A stretch of DNA of 64,000 bases from Rhodobacteraceae bacterium CCMM004 (GCA_004005435.1 RZWH01000007.1:62001-126000), one strand, 5' to 3'; counted from the first letter of the stretch, positions 38,228 through 46,762 are shown. A program made the numbers and translations. The notes: a model not told the origin generated them from the sequence alone.

Positions 38228-38289
38228 CCGGTATCCTCCCGTCGGATGCGGTCAGTTGTCGGAAGAGATGGCGCAGGGACGGCGCGGGG

Positions 38290-38333
38290 CAAGGCGCTTC
38301 GAAGCGCCTTGGCAAGGGCCTTCGAAGGCCCTT
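38290..38333. repeat. Tandem palindromes after the sugar permease operon
   Basis: Two perfect palindromes: AAGGCGCTTCGAAGCGCCTT with flanking C/G (38290-38311) and AAGGGCCTTCGAAGGCCCTT (38314-38333). The second runs into the stop codon of the upstream permease (38332-38334). Terminator-like location without a U-tract. Confidence 0.75.
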
Positions 38334-39252
38334 ACTTCACGGCCCCCGACGCCATGCCCTTGATGATGTAGCGCTCCAGCACGACGCCAACGACGATCAG
38401 CGGCAGGATCGCCGCCGTGGACAGCGCCGCCATCGACCACCAGTTGATGCCCTGGCTGCCGGTCTGGCTGGCCACCATCACCGGCAACGTCACCGCGTTG
38501 GTCGAGGTCAGGAGCGCGGCGAAGAAGTATTCGTTCCACGTCAGCACCAGGCTGAGGATGAACGCGGCCACCATGCCCGGCAGGGCGATGGGCAGGATGA
38601 TCGTCAGGAACGCCCCCCAGATGCTCAGCCCGTCGACCATCGCCGCCTCTTCCAGCTCGGTCGGGATGGCGCGGAACTGGTCCTGCATGATCCAGATGAC
38701 GATGGGCAGGACCGTGAGGGTGTAGAGCAGGATCAGGCCGATCCGCGTGTCCAGCAGCGCCATCTCGCGGTAGAGCACCAGAAACGGCAGCGCCAGAACC
38801 ACCGGCGGCAGGATCAGCTGGCTGAGAAAGAAGAAGCTGATGTCGGGGTTCTTCATCGGGCCGAAGCGATAGCGGAAACGGCTGAGCCCGTAGGCCGCCA
38901 TCGACCCCAGCACCACGGCCAGGGCCGACGAGCCCAGGGCCGAGATGCCCGAGTTCAGGAACCGCTTGAGAAACTCGTCGCGCACCGTCGAGACCTCGCC
39001 GATGGTCTCGGGCGACAGGCCCAGCGACCGCCACCCCCGCCACTGCGGGTCGTAGTCCACGAACGGCACCATGTTGCCCTGCATCACGTCCGGGGCCAGC
39101 TTGAACGATGTGGTGATGGTCCAGTAGATCGGGAACAGGCACACCACGGTCCAGAAGATCAGGATGCCGTAGAGCAGCACGCGTTTCGAAACGCGTGCGG
39201 CGCGGTGGCTCAGGTCGGCCTCGGTGTCGTGAAAGATCTGTGCCTCGGCCAT
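38332..39252 (-). CDS. Sugar ABC transporter permease (MalG type)
   Basis: 306 residues, six predicted membrane helices, with the cytoplasmic EAA loop LEEAAMVDGLSIWGAFLTIILPIALPG that contacts the ATPase. C-terminal LERYIIKGMASGAVK is the usual MalG-type ending. Starts one base after the stop of the upstream permease gene. No binding-protein or ATPase gene lies nearby. Confidence 0.93.
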   Translation of the reverse strand: MAEAQIFHDTEADLSHRAARVSKRVLLYGILIFWTVVCLFPIYWTITTSFKLAPDVMQGNMVPFVDYDPQWRGWRSLGLSPETIGEVSTVRDEFLKRFLNSGISALGSSALAVVLGSMAAYGLSRFRYRFGPMKNPDISFFFLSQLILPPVVLALPFLVLYREMALLDTRIGLILLYTLTVLPIVIWIMQDQFRAIPTELEEAAMVDGLSIWGAFLTIILPIALPGMVAAFILSLVLTWNEYFFAALLTSTNAVTLPVMVASQTGSQGINWWSMAALSTAAILPLIVVGVVLERYIIKGMASGAVK

Positions 39253-39253
39253 G

Positions 39254-40342
39254 TCAGTATCTCGGGTTCATCCAGCGGTCCACGAGCTTCATGAACACGG
39301 TGATGGCGACGACGATCAGCACCAGATAGACGATGGCCAGCATCGTCCCGTAGCCGACGTTCGAGCGGTCTCGGTACTCGCGGAAGATGAAGCTGGTGAC
39401 GCTGTCGGTGGCGCCGCCAGGTCCGCCGGCGGTGACGTTGATGACGATGTCGGCCAGCTTGAGCTTGAAGATGATGCGGATCAGGATCGCGGTGATGCTG
39501 ACCGGCAGCATCAGCGGGAACGTCACCTCCCAGAACCCGCGCCAGCCCGAGGCGCCGTCGACGCGCGCCGCCTCCTGCACCTCCTTGGGGATCGCCTGGA
39601 GACCCGCCAGCAGCATGATCATCATGAACGGGATGAAGGTCCACGCGTCCATCGCCATGATCATGAAGCGCGCCATCTCGGGCGAGCCGAAGAAGCTGGG
39701 GTTGTCCCACCCCATCTCGCGCGCCAGCCGCGCCAGGGGGCCGAACCGCGGCTCCAGCATCGACTTGCCGATCATCCACGACACCGCCACCGGGCTCAGC
39801 ATCAGCGGCAACAGGAAGGCCACGCGGAAGAACTTGCGCGCCCGAATTTCGGAGGCCAGGATCAGCGCCAGGCCAAAGGCGATGGCGTACTCCACCAGGA
39901 TCGCCAGCGTATACCAGACCATGTTGGTCAGCGCGTTCCAGTAGAACGGATCGTTCCACATCTGGCGGAAGTTGGCGAGGCCGTTGAACTTCTGCCCGTC
40001 GGGGCTCGACAGGTTCCAGTCGCTGAGCGCGATGCCCACGGCAAAGATCAGGGGAAAGATCACCATCGCCACCACGAACAGCGCCGCGGGCAGCACGAAC
40101 AGCGTGCGCGAGCCCTGCTCGCCACCCCGGATCACCTGCGCCGCGCAGAGCGCGACGGCGAACAGCAGGAAAGCGTAGAGGCCCGGCCGCCAGGTGTCGA
40201 AGAGATCGGTGAACGCGATCAGCGCCGCCACGGCCGCGAACAGCGCCGCGGTCCCCCAGACCAGAACGTCGCCCAACCGCTTGCGCCGGTCGGAAATGTC
40301 GTCGGGCGTGACGACGTGGAGGAGATCGCCCTGGTCGGCCAT
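39254..40342 (-). CDS. Sugar ABC transporter permease (MalF type)
   Basis: 362 residues. Two extra N-terminal hydrophobic segments precede the standard six-helix core; EAA loop VQEAARVDGASGWRGFWEVTFPLMLP. Pairs with the MalG-type protein. No strong ribosome site before ATG 40342. It is divergent from the SMP-30 gene across 175 bases in which no clear promoter or operator stood out. Confidence 0.92.
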   Translation of the reverse strand: MADQGDLLHVVTPDDISDRRKRLGDVLVWGTAALFAAVAALIAFTDLFDTWRPGLYAFLLFAVALCAAQVIRGGEQGSRTLFVLPAALFVVAMVIFPLIFAVGIALSDWNLSSPDGQKFNGLANFRQMWNDPFYWNALTNMVWYTLAILVEYAIAFGLALILASEIRARKFFRVAFLLPLMLSPVAVSWMIGKSMLEPRFGPLARLAREMGWDNPSFFGSPEMARFMIMAMDAWTFIPFMMIMLLAGLQAIPKEVQEAARVDGASGWRGFWEVTFPLMLPVSITAILIRIIFKLKLADIVINVTAGGPGGATDSVTSFIFREYRDRSNVGYGTMLAIVYLVLIVVAITVFMKLVDRWMNPRY

Positions 40343-40517
40343 TCCGGGACGTTAGCCGCGTCTCTTGCCACTGGGAAGCCGCTTCGGCGCTCCGCCGGGC
40401 GGTTTTGCCTGCGCACGAAACGGCTTGTCGCCGCGGGGGATTCTCTGGCACCTCCCCGGGGATCGCCGCCCGACGGAGAGCCGCCATGCCCCGCCCCCCG
40501 AACGACCGAGACGCCCC

Positions 40518-41390
40518 ATGCCCCGGGTGAGCTGCGTGCTCGACGCCCGCGCCCGCCTGGGCGAGGGGGCGGTGTGGTCGGTGGCGATGCAGCGCCTCCT
40601 GTGGGTGGACATCCCCGCCGGACACCTGCACCGCTTCGACCCCGCGACGGGGCGGAACGAGACCTGGCCGCTGGGCCGCCCGGTGGGCTGTGTCGCCGAA
40701 ACCGCCCGCGGCACGGTAATGGCCGCGCTCACCGACGGCTTCGTCGAGATCGACCTCCGCACCGGGGCGCAGGCGCCGCCCCGCGGCCCCGCACCGGAGG
40801 CGTTCGGCCACCGCTACAACGACGGCACGGTGGACCCCGAGGGGCGGTTCCTGGCCGGAACGATGCCGCGCGACGGGCCCTCCGACCGCGACGACACAGG
40901 CGCGCTGGTGCGCCTCGACGGCCCCAGGGCCGAGGTGCTGGAGCGCGGTTACCGCACCGTGAACGGCATGGCGTTCGCGCCGGACGGGCGGACCTTCTAC
41001 ATCTCCGACAGCCACCCAAAGGTGCGGATGGTCTGGTCCCGCGACTACCACCCCGAGACCGGGCGAATGGGTCCCGCGCGGCCGTTCTTCGACACCCGCC
41101 AGGTGGCCGGCCGCCCCGACGGCGCCGCCATGGACGCCGACGGCTGCTATTGGATGGCCGGCGTCGGCGGGTGGCAGCTCTACCGCATCGCGCCCGACGG
41201 CCGCCTGGACATGACCGTGGACCTGCCGGTGGAGCGGCCGACCCGCATCGCCTTTGGCGGCGCGGATCTCAAGACCCTCTTCGTCACCTCGATCCGGGTG
41301 GAGGACGACTCCAAGCAGCCGCGGTCGGGCGGCCTCTTCGCGCTGGAGATCAAGGGGGTCCAGGGACTGCCCATGCCGGTCCTGCGCTGA
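40518..41390 (+). CDS. SMP-30/gluconolactonase-family sugar lactonase
   Basis: 290 residues, six-bladed beta-propeller lactonase. Metal and active-site motifs: RLGEGAVW (Glu), RYNDGTVDPEGRF (Asn, Asp), TVNGMAFAPDGRTFYISDS (Asn) and DGAAMDADGCYWMA (Asp). Opens aldono- or aldarolactones. Second lactonase in the region besides the amidohydrolase at 31162-31995. ATG 40518 chosen for the conserved N-terminus. Convergent with the RraA-like gene, with GC hairpins in the 100-base gap. Confidence 0.9.
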   Translation: MPRVSCVLDARARLGEGAVWSVAMQRLLWVDIPAGHLHRFDPATGRNETWPLGRPVGCVAETARGTVMAALTDGFVEIDLRTGAQAPPRGPAPEAFGHRYNDGTVDPEGRFLAGTMPRDGPSDRDDTGALVRLDGPRAEVLERGYRTVNGMAFAPDGRTFYISDSHPKVRMVWSRDYHPETGRMGPARPFFDTRQVAGRPDGAAMDADGCYWMAGVGGWQLYRIAPDGRLDMTVDLPVERPTRIAFGGADLKTLFVTSIRVEDDSKQPRSGGLFALEIKGVQGLPMPVLR

Positions 41391-41490
41391 GCCCACCCCG
41401 AACGTCCCTTGTCAGATATCCTCAACGGGGGGCCGAAGGGCCGGGGCGGAACGCCCCTCTGCCGCCAGCCGCCCGTCCGAGCGGGCCGGG

Positions 41491-42207
41491 TCAGCGTCCC
41501 CGGTCCTTGCGCCACGCGGCGAACAGACCGGGCGTCTCGGGGTCCGTCGGCGGATAGAGACCGAAGGTCGACGCGCCCGCGCGCACCCTCTCTTCGACGA
41601 AGTCCTCAAAGGCGGTCATCTCCACCGCCTCCTCGGCGATCTCGTCGGCCAGGTGAGCGGGGAGGCAGACCACCCCCTCGCCGTCACCGACCATCACGTC
41701 GCCGGGATAGACCGGCACGCCGCCGCAGGCGATAGGCACGTCGATGTCGACGGGGTGATGCGCGGTCAGGTTCGTGGGCGGCGCCGGACGGCGGTGATAG
41801 CAGGGCAGACCCAGCCCGGCGATATCGCCCGCGTCCCGCACCCCGCCATCGGTCACCACCCCCGCGCAACCCAGCACCTGGAGCCGCGCCGCCAGGATCC
41901 CGCCCAACGAGGCCGCCCGCGCGTCGCCCCGGCTGTCGACGACCAAGACGGCGCCCTCGCGGCACGCCTCGACCGCCTTGCGCTGCGGGTTCTCCCGATC
42001 CTCGAAGACCTTGAGCACGTCGATGTCCTCGCGCGCCGGGATCGTGCGCAGGGTATACGCCGTGCCGACCATGTTGGCCCCCCGGGCAAGCGGTTGCACC
42101 TCCTGCAGAAACAGGTTCCTGAGCCCGCGTTTGAAGAGCGCGGTGGTGAGCGTCGCCGTGCTGACCTGCATCAGCCGCGCCCGCGTCTCGGCCGTGATCC
42201 CATTCAT
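41491..42207 (-). CDS. RraA-like aldolase/decarboxylase family protein
   Basis: 238 residues of the RraA/HMG-aldolase fold. The signature LGGILAARLQVLGCAGVVTDGGVRD contains the Arg-Asp pair and metal site; VDSRGDARAASLGG provides the binding loop. In sugar-acid clusters such proteins are thought to cleave or decarboxylate 2-keto acids, not regulate RNase E. Divergent from the dehydratase gene across 137 bases with inverted repeats. Confidence 0.82.
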   Translation of the reverse strand: MNGITAETRARLMQVSTATLTTALFKRGLRNLFLQEVQPLARGANMVGTAYTLRTIPAREDIDVLKVFEDRENPQRKAVEACREGAVLVVDSRGDARAASLGGILAARLQVLGCAGVVTDGGVRDAGDIAGLGLPCYHRRPAPPTNLTAHHPVDIDVPIACGGVPVYPGDVMVGDGEGVVCLPAHLADEIAEEAVEMTAFEDFVEERVRAGASTFGLYPPTDPETPGLFAAWRKDRGR

Positions 42208-42253
42208 GCCGCCCCCTTTCCCCGATTTCGCTCAGCCTAGGCGCCGGGCCGAT

Positions 42254-42267
42254 TTTCGTCAACGAAA
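42254..42267. promoter_or_regulatory. Inverted repeat TTTCGT-CA-ACGAAA, candidate operator
   Basis: Perfect 14-base palindrome in the divergent gap between the RraA-like and dehydratase genes, 30 bases upstream of a consensus -35 TTGACA at 42290-42295 that faces the dehydratase. AT-rich compared with its surroundings. No regulator gene is adjacent, so the binding protein is unknown. Confidence 0.45.
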
Positions 42268-42269
42268 CG

Positions 42270-42283
42270 AATGCGTTGGCATT
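42270..42283. promoter_or_regulatory. Inverted repeat AATGC-GTTG-GCATT, candidate operator
   Basis: Second perfect palindrome, 2 bases from TTTCGT-CA-ACGAAA and just upstream of TTGACA (42290). Two different palindromes side by side suggest either two regulators or one site with a mimic; function inferred from position only. Confidence 0.4.
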
Positions 42284-42344
42284 GGCCTTTTGACAATGCG
42301 CACGGGCCCGCCCCATGATGGCCGCGACAGCCGCGGAGACGCCC

Positions 42345-44081
42345 ATGAGCGCCAGAAAAACGCCCGCCGATCTGCGCAGCGCGCGCTGGTATGGGCACGA
42401 CGACCTGCGCGGGTTCGGCCACCGGTCGCGGACGATGCAGATGGGCTATGCCCCCGAGGACTGGGAGGGGAGGCCGGTCGTCGCCATCGTCAACACCTGG
42501 TCCGACATCAACCCCTGCCACGCGCATTTCCGCGACCGCGCCGAGTGGGTCAAGCGCGGAATCCTCCAGGCGGGCGGGTTCCCCCTGGAGCTGCCCGCGA
42601 TCTCGCTCGCCGAGAACTTCGTCAAGCCCACGACGATGCTCTACCGCAACTTCCTCGCCATGGAGACCGAAGAGCTGATCCGCTCGCATCCCATCGACGG
42701 CGCGGTCCTCATGGGCGGCTGCGACAAGACCACGCCGGGCCTGATCCTGGGCGCCATCAGCGCCGGCGTCCCGGCCATATATCTGCCGGCCGGGCCGATG
42801 CTGCGCGGCAACTGGAAGGGGCACGTCCTGGGCTCGGGCAGCGACACGTGGAAATTCTGGGACGAGCGCCGTGCCGGCCGCATCTCGAAAGAGGAGTGGG
42901 TGGAGATCGAGGGCGGCATCGCCCGCAGCTATGGCCACTGCATGACCATGGGCACGGCCAGCACGATGACCGCCATCGCCGACACGCTGGGTCTGTGCCT
43001 GCCCGGCGCGTCGTCGGTCCCGGCGCCCGATTCCGGCCACCCGCGGATGAGCGCCGCCTGCGGGCGCCGCATCGTCGAGATGGTGTGGGAGGACATGACG
43101 CCCGATCGCCTCGTCACCCTGTCGGCCTGCCGCGACGCGATCACCGTGGCGATGGCCATGGGGTGCTCCACCAACGCGATCATCCACCTGATCGCCATGG
43201 CCCGGCGGGCGGGTCATGCCATCGGCCTCGACGACTTCGACGCCGCCTCCCGCACCACGCCGGTCCTGGCCAATATCCGCCCCTCGGGCGACCGCTACCT
43301 GATGGAGGATTTCTTCTATGCCGGCGGCCTGCCGGGGCTGTGGAAGCGGCTGGAGGACCGGCTGGACCGGGGCCGTCTCATGGCCTCGGGCGAGACGCTG
43401 GGCACGGTGCTGGACCGGGCCGAGGTCTACGACGACGACGTGATCCGCCCGCTGGATCAGGCGATCTACGAGGAGGGGGCGCTGGCCGTGCTGCGCGGCA
43501 CCCTGGCGCCCGACGGCTGCGTGATCAAGCCGTCGGCCTGCGCTGCCCATCTGCGCGTCCACCGCGGTCCGGCCCTGGTCTTCGACGACTACCCGTCGAT
43601 GAAGGCGGCCACGGACGACCCCGATCTCGACGTCACCCCGGACCACGTGCTGGTCCTGAGGAACGCCGGTCCCCTGGGCGGGCCGGGGATGCCCGAGTGG
43701 GGGATGCTGCCGATCCCGGTGCGCCTCCTGCGCGAGGGGGTGCGCGACATGCTGCGGATCTCGGACGCGCGCATGTCCGGCACCTCCTATGGCGCCTGCA
43801 TCCTGCACGTCGCGCCCGAGGCGCACGTGGGCGGCCCCCTGGCCCTGCTGCGGAGCGGCGACATGGTGTCGGTGAACGTGCCCGAGCGCCGGATCGACAT
43901 GGAGGTCGCCGAACACGAGCTGGCCCGCCGCCGTGCCGCCTGGGCGCCGCCACCGCCCCGCTACGGCCGCGGCTACGGTTGGATGGCGGCCCAGCACATG
44001 GGCCAGGCCGACACCGGCTGCGACTTCGACTACCTGACGACCGACTTCGGCGCCGCGGTGCCCGAACCCGACATCCACTGA
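42345..44081 (+). CDS. IlvD/Edd-family sugar-acid dehydratase (L-arabinonate dehydratase type)
   Basis: 578 residues. 2Fe-2S ligands Cys58 (INPCHAHF), Cys126 (GGCDKTTPG) and Cys199 (YGHCMTMGTAST) match, within one residue, those of characterised L-arabinonate dehydratase; the catalytic Ser lies in ARMSGTSYGACILH. Removes water from aldonates (arabinonate, xylonate, fuconate and similar) to 2-keto-3-deoxy acids. ATG 42345 has GGAG 6 bases upstream. Followed after 14 bases by a uronate-dehydrogenase-like gene. Confidence 0.92.
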   Translation: MSARKTPADLRSARWYGHDDLRGFGHRSRTMQMGYAPEDWEGRPVVAIVNTWSDINPCHAHFRDRAEWVKRGILQAGGFPLELPAISLAENFVKPTTMLYRNFLAMETEELIRSHPIDGAVLMGGCDKTTPGLILGAISAGVPAIYLPAGPMLRGNWKGHVLGSGSDTWKFWDERRAGRISKEEWVEIEGGIARSYGHCMTMGTASTMTAIADTLGLCLPGASSVPAPDSGHPRMSAACGRRIVEMVWEDMTPDRLVTLSACRDAITVAMAMGCSTNAIIHLIAMARRAGHAIGLDDFDAASRTTPVLANIRPSGDRYLMEDFFYAGGLPGLWKRLEDRLDRGRLMASGETLGTVLDRAEVYDDDVIRPLDQAIYEEGALAVLRGTLAPDGCVIKPSACAAHLRVHRGPALVFDDYPSMKAATDDPDLDVTPDHVLVLRNAGPLGGPGMPEWGMLPIPVRLLREGVRDMLRISDARMSGTSYGACILHVAPEAHVGGPLALLRSGDMVSVNVPERRIDMEVAEHELARRRAAWAPPPPRYGRGYGWMAAQHMGQADTGCDFDYLTTDFGAAVPEPDIH

Positions 44082-44095
44082 TCGCGAGGATCCCG

Positions 44096-44914
44096 ATGAC
44101 CCAGACCGTCCTGCTGACCGGCGCCGCCGGCGATATCGGCTCGCGCCTCCGGCCGATGCTGCGCACCCGCTATGGCCGTGTGATCCTGTCCGACCGGACT
44201 GAGATCGACGACCCCGCCGCCAACGAAGAGGTGCGCCCCGCCGTCCTGGACGACCCCGATGCTGTGGCGCGCGCGGTGGAGGGGGCCGACGCGGTGGTGC
44301 ATCTGGGCGGCCAGCCGGTGGAGGCGGAGTGGAGCACCGTGAACGCTTCGAACATCCAAGGCATGATGACCCTGATGCAGGCGGCCCATGCGGCGGGGGT
44401 GGCGCGCGTCGTCTTTGCCTCGTCGAACCACGTCATCGGCATGTATCCCCGCACCGCCCGCATCGACCACGAACGCCCCGTCCGCCCGGACTCCCGCTAT
44501 GGGCTGAGCAAGGCGTTCGGCGAGGCGCTCTGCGCGCTCTACGCCGACAAGCACGGGATGCGCTGCCTGTCGATCCGCATCGGCAACGTGGCCGACCAGC
44601 CAGCGGACCTGCGCCGCCTGTCGATCTGGCTGCACCCCGAGGACCTGTTCCAACTCGTCGTCATCGGTCTGGAGCATCCCGATCTGCACAACGCCATCGT
44701 CTTCGGTGCGTCGGACAACGCCATGACCTTTTGGGACAACCGCGAGGCGTTCCGCCTGGGCTACCGACCCACCCACCGGGCCGAAGACCATCGCAACGTC
44801 GCTGTCGCCGCGCAGGAGAGGATCGACCCGGACCCCATCGGCGACCGGCTCCAGGGCGGAGGGTTCGGCAGCGACGAGTTCGACGGCGATCTCGACCGCA
44901 CCCTCTGGTCGTGA
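44096..44914 (+). CDS. NAD-dependent epimerase/dehydratase family protein, uronate-dehydrogenase-like
   Basis: 272-residue extended SDR. Nucleotide motif TGAAGDIGSRLRP; catalytic Tyr and Lys in SRYGLSKAFGEAL. Segments VFASSNHVIGMYP, LSIRIGNV and FGASDNAMTFWDN align by eye with uronate dehydrogenase (Udh), which oxidises hexuronates to aldarolactones. RBS CGAGGA before ATG 44096. Co-transcribed with the dehydratase; sugar-acid dehydrogenation is the likely role, exact substrate unknown. Confidence 0.83.
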   Translation: MTQTVLLTGAAGDIGSRLRPMLRTRYGRVILSDRTEIDDPAANEEVRPAVLDDPDAVARAVEGADAVVHLGGQPVEAEWSTVNASNIQGMMTLMQAAHAAGVARVVFASSNHVIGMYPRTARIDHERPVRPDSRYGLSKAFGEALCALYADKHGMRCLSIRIGNVADQPADLRRLSIWLHPEDLFQLVVIGLEHPDLHNAIVFGASDNAMTFWDNREAFRLGYRPTHRAEDHRNVAVAAQERIDPDPIGDRLQGGGFGSDEFDGDLDRTLWS

Positions 44915-44921
44915 GCGCCGC

Positions 44922-45899
44922 TCAGCCCGAGCCGATCAGGATCCCCGCCGCCAGGACCAAACCGCCACCCGCCACCACCTGCAACGCCGCCCGCCAGAAC
45001 GGCGTCTCCATGAACCGGTTCTGGATCCAGGCGATGGCCCAAAGCTCGACGAACACCACCGCGATGGCCACCGCGGTCGCGGTCCAGAAATCCGGGATCA
45101 GGTAAGGCAGCGCGTGTCCCAACCCGCCCACCGTGGTCATCACGCCCGAGGCCAGGCCCCGCTTGATCGGGCTGCCGCGTCCTGAGATCGCGCCGTCGTC
45201 GCTGGCCGCTTCGGTAAAGCCCATGGAGATGCCCGCGCCGACGCTGGCGGCCAGCCCGACGAGAAACGTCTGCCACGTGTCGCCGGTCGCGAAGGCCGCG
45301 GCGAAGATCGGCGCCAGCGTCGACACCGACCCGTCCATCAGCCCCGCCAGCCCCGGCTGCACCCAGGTCAGGACAAACCGGCGGTGCGCGCTGCGATCCT
45401 CCAGATCGCGGGTGCCGGGGTCGAGATTGGCGGCCGTCAGCGCCTCGGCCAGGTCGGAGTGCCCCGCCTCGGCCGCCGCGAGGTCGCCCAACAGCTTGCG
45501 CGTCGCCGCGTCGCTCGCGCGCGCGGTCGCCTGTTCGTAGAACCGCTGGGCGTCGCGCTCCATCGTCTCGGCCTCGTCGCGGATGCGCTCAATCCCGAGG
45601 TTCTCGATCAGCCAGACCGGACGCCGCGCGTAGAACCCGGCCACATGCTCGCGCCGGATCAGCGGAATCGTGTCTCCAAAGCGGTCGCGGTAGAGCGCGA
45701 TCAGCCGCTGCCGATGGCCGTCCTCCTCGGCCGCCATGCCGTCGAAGACCTTGGCCGAGGCCGGAAAGTCGGTCCGCAGCCGGGCCGCGTAGGTTCTGTA
45801 GATGCGCGCGTCGTCCTCTTCGGACGAGATGGCCAGAGCGACGAGCTCGTTCTCGCTCAGATCCTTGAAACGGCGGCGGTGCGCCAGTCCGGGCAGCAT
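44922..45899 (-). CDS. mbfA: Membrane-bound ferritin MbfA (ferritin-like plus VIT1 domain)
   Basis: Iron (and possibly Mn) exporter protecting against iron and peroxide stress. 325 residues: N-terminal rubrerythrin/ferritin-like domain (about 1-170) with carboxylate-His motifs such as AAEEDGHRQRL and AAAEAGHSDLAEA, then a C-terminal VIT1/CCC1 membrane domain starting VQPGLAGLMDGSVSTLAPIFAAA. A perfect iron control element sits immediately upstream, as for mbfA genes regulated by Irr. Confidence 0.93.
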   Translation of the reverse strand: MLPGLAHRRRFKDLSENELVALAISSEEDDARIYRTYAARLRTDFPASAKVFDGMAAEEDGHRQRLIALYRDRFGDTIPLIRREHVAGFYARRPVWLIENLGIERIRDEAETMERDAQRFYEQATARASDAATRKLLGDLAAAEAGHSDLAEALTAANLDPGTRDLEDRSAHRRFVLTWVQPGLAGLMDGSVSTLAPIFAAAFATGDTWQTFLVGLAASVGAGISMGFTEAASDDGAISGRGSPIKRGLASGVMTTVGGLGHALPYLIPDFWTATAVAIAVVFVELWAIAWIQNRFMETPFWRAALQVVAGGGLVLAAGILIGSG

Positions 45900-45914
45900 G
45901 GTCTGTCCCCTTCT

Positions 45915-45929
45915 TTAGAATGATTCTAA
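45915..45929. promoter_or_regulatory. Iron control element (Irr box) upstream of mbfA
   Basis: TTAGAATGATTCTAA is a palindrome (TTAGAA-TGA-TTCTAA), the core of the ICE bound by the alphaproteobacterial haem-responsive regulator Irr. It begins 16 bases upstream of the mbfA ATG and abuts the ribosome site at about 45904-45912. Irr would repress mbfA when iron is scarce. Confidence 0.8.
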
Positions 45930-46001
45930 GTTAGCATCCGCACCGCCGGACGCAAGGGGCCCGGGCACGGGGCGTCGGTGGGCCGGGGTTGGACAAGGTA
46001 A

Positions 46002-46011
46002 ACCGTTCGGT
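46002..46011. promoter_or_regulatory. Candidate TetR operator ACCGTTCGGT
   Basis: AAACCGTTCGGTCTA contains the inverted repeat ACCG-TT-CGGT, 30 bases before the TetR gene's ATG. This AAACC..GGT type is frequent at autoregulated TetR/AcrR genes. It also lies within the shared gap with mbfA. Confidence 0.5.
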
Positions 46012-46041
46012 CTATTCTCGCGCCAGATTGGGGAGCGTGGC

Positions 46042-46680
46042 ATGGACGGTTCTGGCGACGGCGCCGATACGATCAAGCGCGGGCGCAAGTTCGACCAGGT
46101 GGTCGACGGCGCGCGCCAGGTCTTCATGACCGACGGCTACGAGGGCGCCAGCGTCGACACCATCGCCAAGGCGGCGGGCGTGTCCAAGGCCACGCTCTAC
46201 AGCTATTTCTCCGACAAGCGGCTGTTGTTCATGGAGGTGGCCCAGCGCGAATGCGCGGTGCAGGCCAACCGCGCCATCGACCGGATCGAAGAGGACGGCT
46301 CCCCGCGTGAGGTCCTGTGCGAGGCGGCGGGGCACATGGTGCGTTTCTTTCTCTCGCATTTCGGCCGGCAGGTCTATCGGATTTGCGTGGCCGAGAGCGA
46401 CCGGTTCCCAGAGATCGGGCAGAAGTTCTACGAATCCGGGCCCATGGTCGTCCGCACCATGCTGATGGAGTATCTGTCCGAGGCGGTGGATCGGGGCGAG
46501 TTGGCCATCGACGACATCGAACTCGCCGCCGACCAGTTCCCCGAGCTCTGCAAGGCGTCGCTGCATATCCCCCTGGTCCTGGGGATCAAGAGCGAGTTCA
46601 CGGACGCCGAGATCGACCGCGTCATCTCGGGCGCGGTGGACATGTTCCTCGCTCGCTACGGCGTCGACGGCGCGACCTGA
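46042..46680 (+). CDS. TetR/AcrR-family transcriptional regulator
   Basis: 212 residues. N-terminal helix-turn-helix VDTIAKAAGVSKATLYSYFSDK (residues about 38-59); C-terminal ligand domain of the AefR/TetR_C_7 kind. RBS GGGGAG before ATG 46042. Divergent from mbfA and convergent with thiQ, so the target is uncertain; it may regulate itself through the palindrome at 46002-46011. Confidence 0.9.
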   Translation: MDGSGDGADTIKRGRKFDQVVDGARQVFMTDGYEGASVDTIAKAAGVSKATLYSYFSDKRLLFMEVAQRECAVQANRAIDRIEEDGSPREVLCEAAGHMVRFFLSHFGRQVYRICVAESDRFPEIGQKFYESGPMVVRTMLMEYLSEAVDRGELAIDDIELAADQFPELCKASLHIPLVLGIKSEFTDAEIDRVISGAVDMFLARYGVDGAT

Positions 46681-46693
46681 CCGCCCGCGCGGG

Positions 46694-46762
46694 CAAGGAT
46701 TTTGCAAAATCCTTGTCCACCGCCTTGGAAAGGCGGTGCCCAAGACCCTTGCAAGGGTCTTG
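46694..46762. repeat. Triple tandem palindromes between the TetR gene and thiQ
   Basis: Three stem-loops in succession: CAAGGATTTTG / CAAAATCCTTG (46694-46715), CACCGCCTT-gga-AAGGCGGTG (46718-46738) and CAAGACCCTTG / CAAGGGTCTTG (46741-46762). They fill the 88-base convergent gap and could end transcription from both sides. Each stem has a different sequence but shares the CAAGG...CCTTG style of the other elements. Confidence 0.78.

Noticed and set aside
41978-44095. Long fusion reading into the Udh-like gene
   Set aside because: The upstream part is a shadow of the IlvD/Edd dehydratase; ATG 44096 with CGAGGA gives the correct SDR N-terminus.
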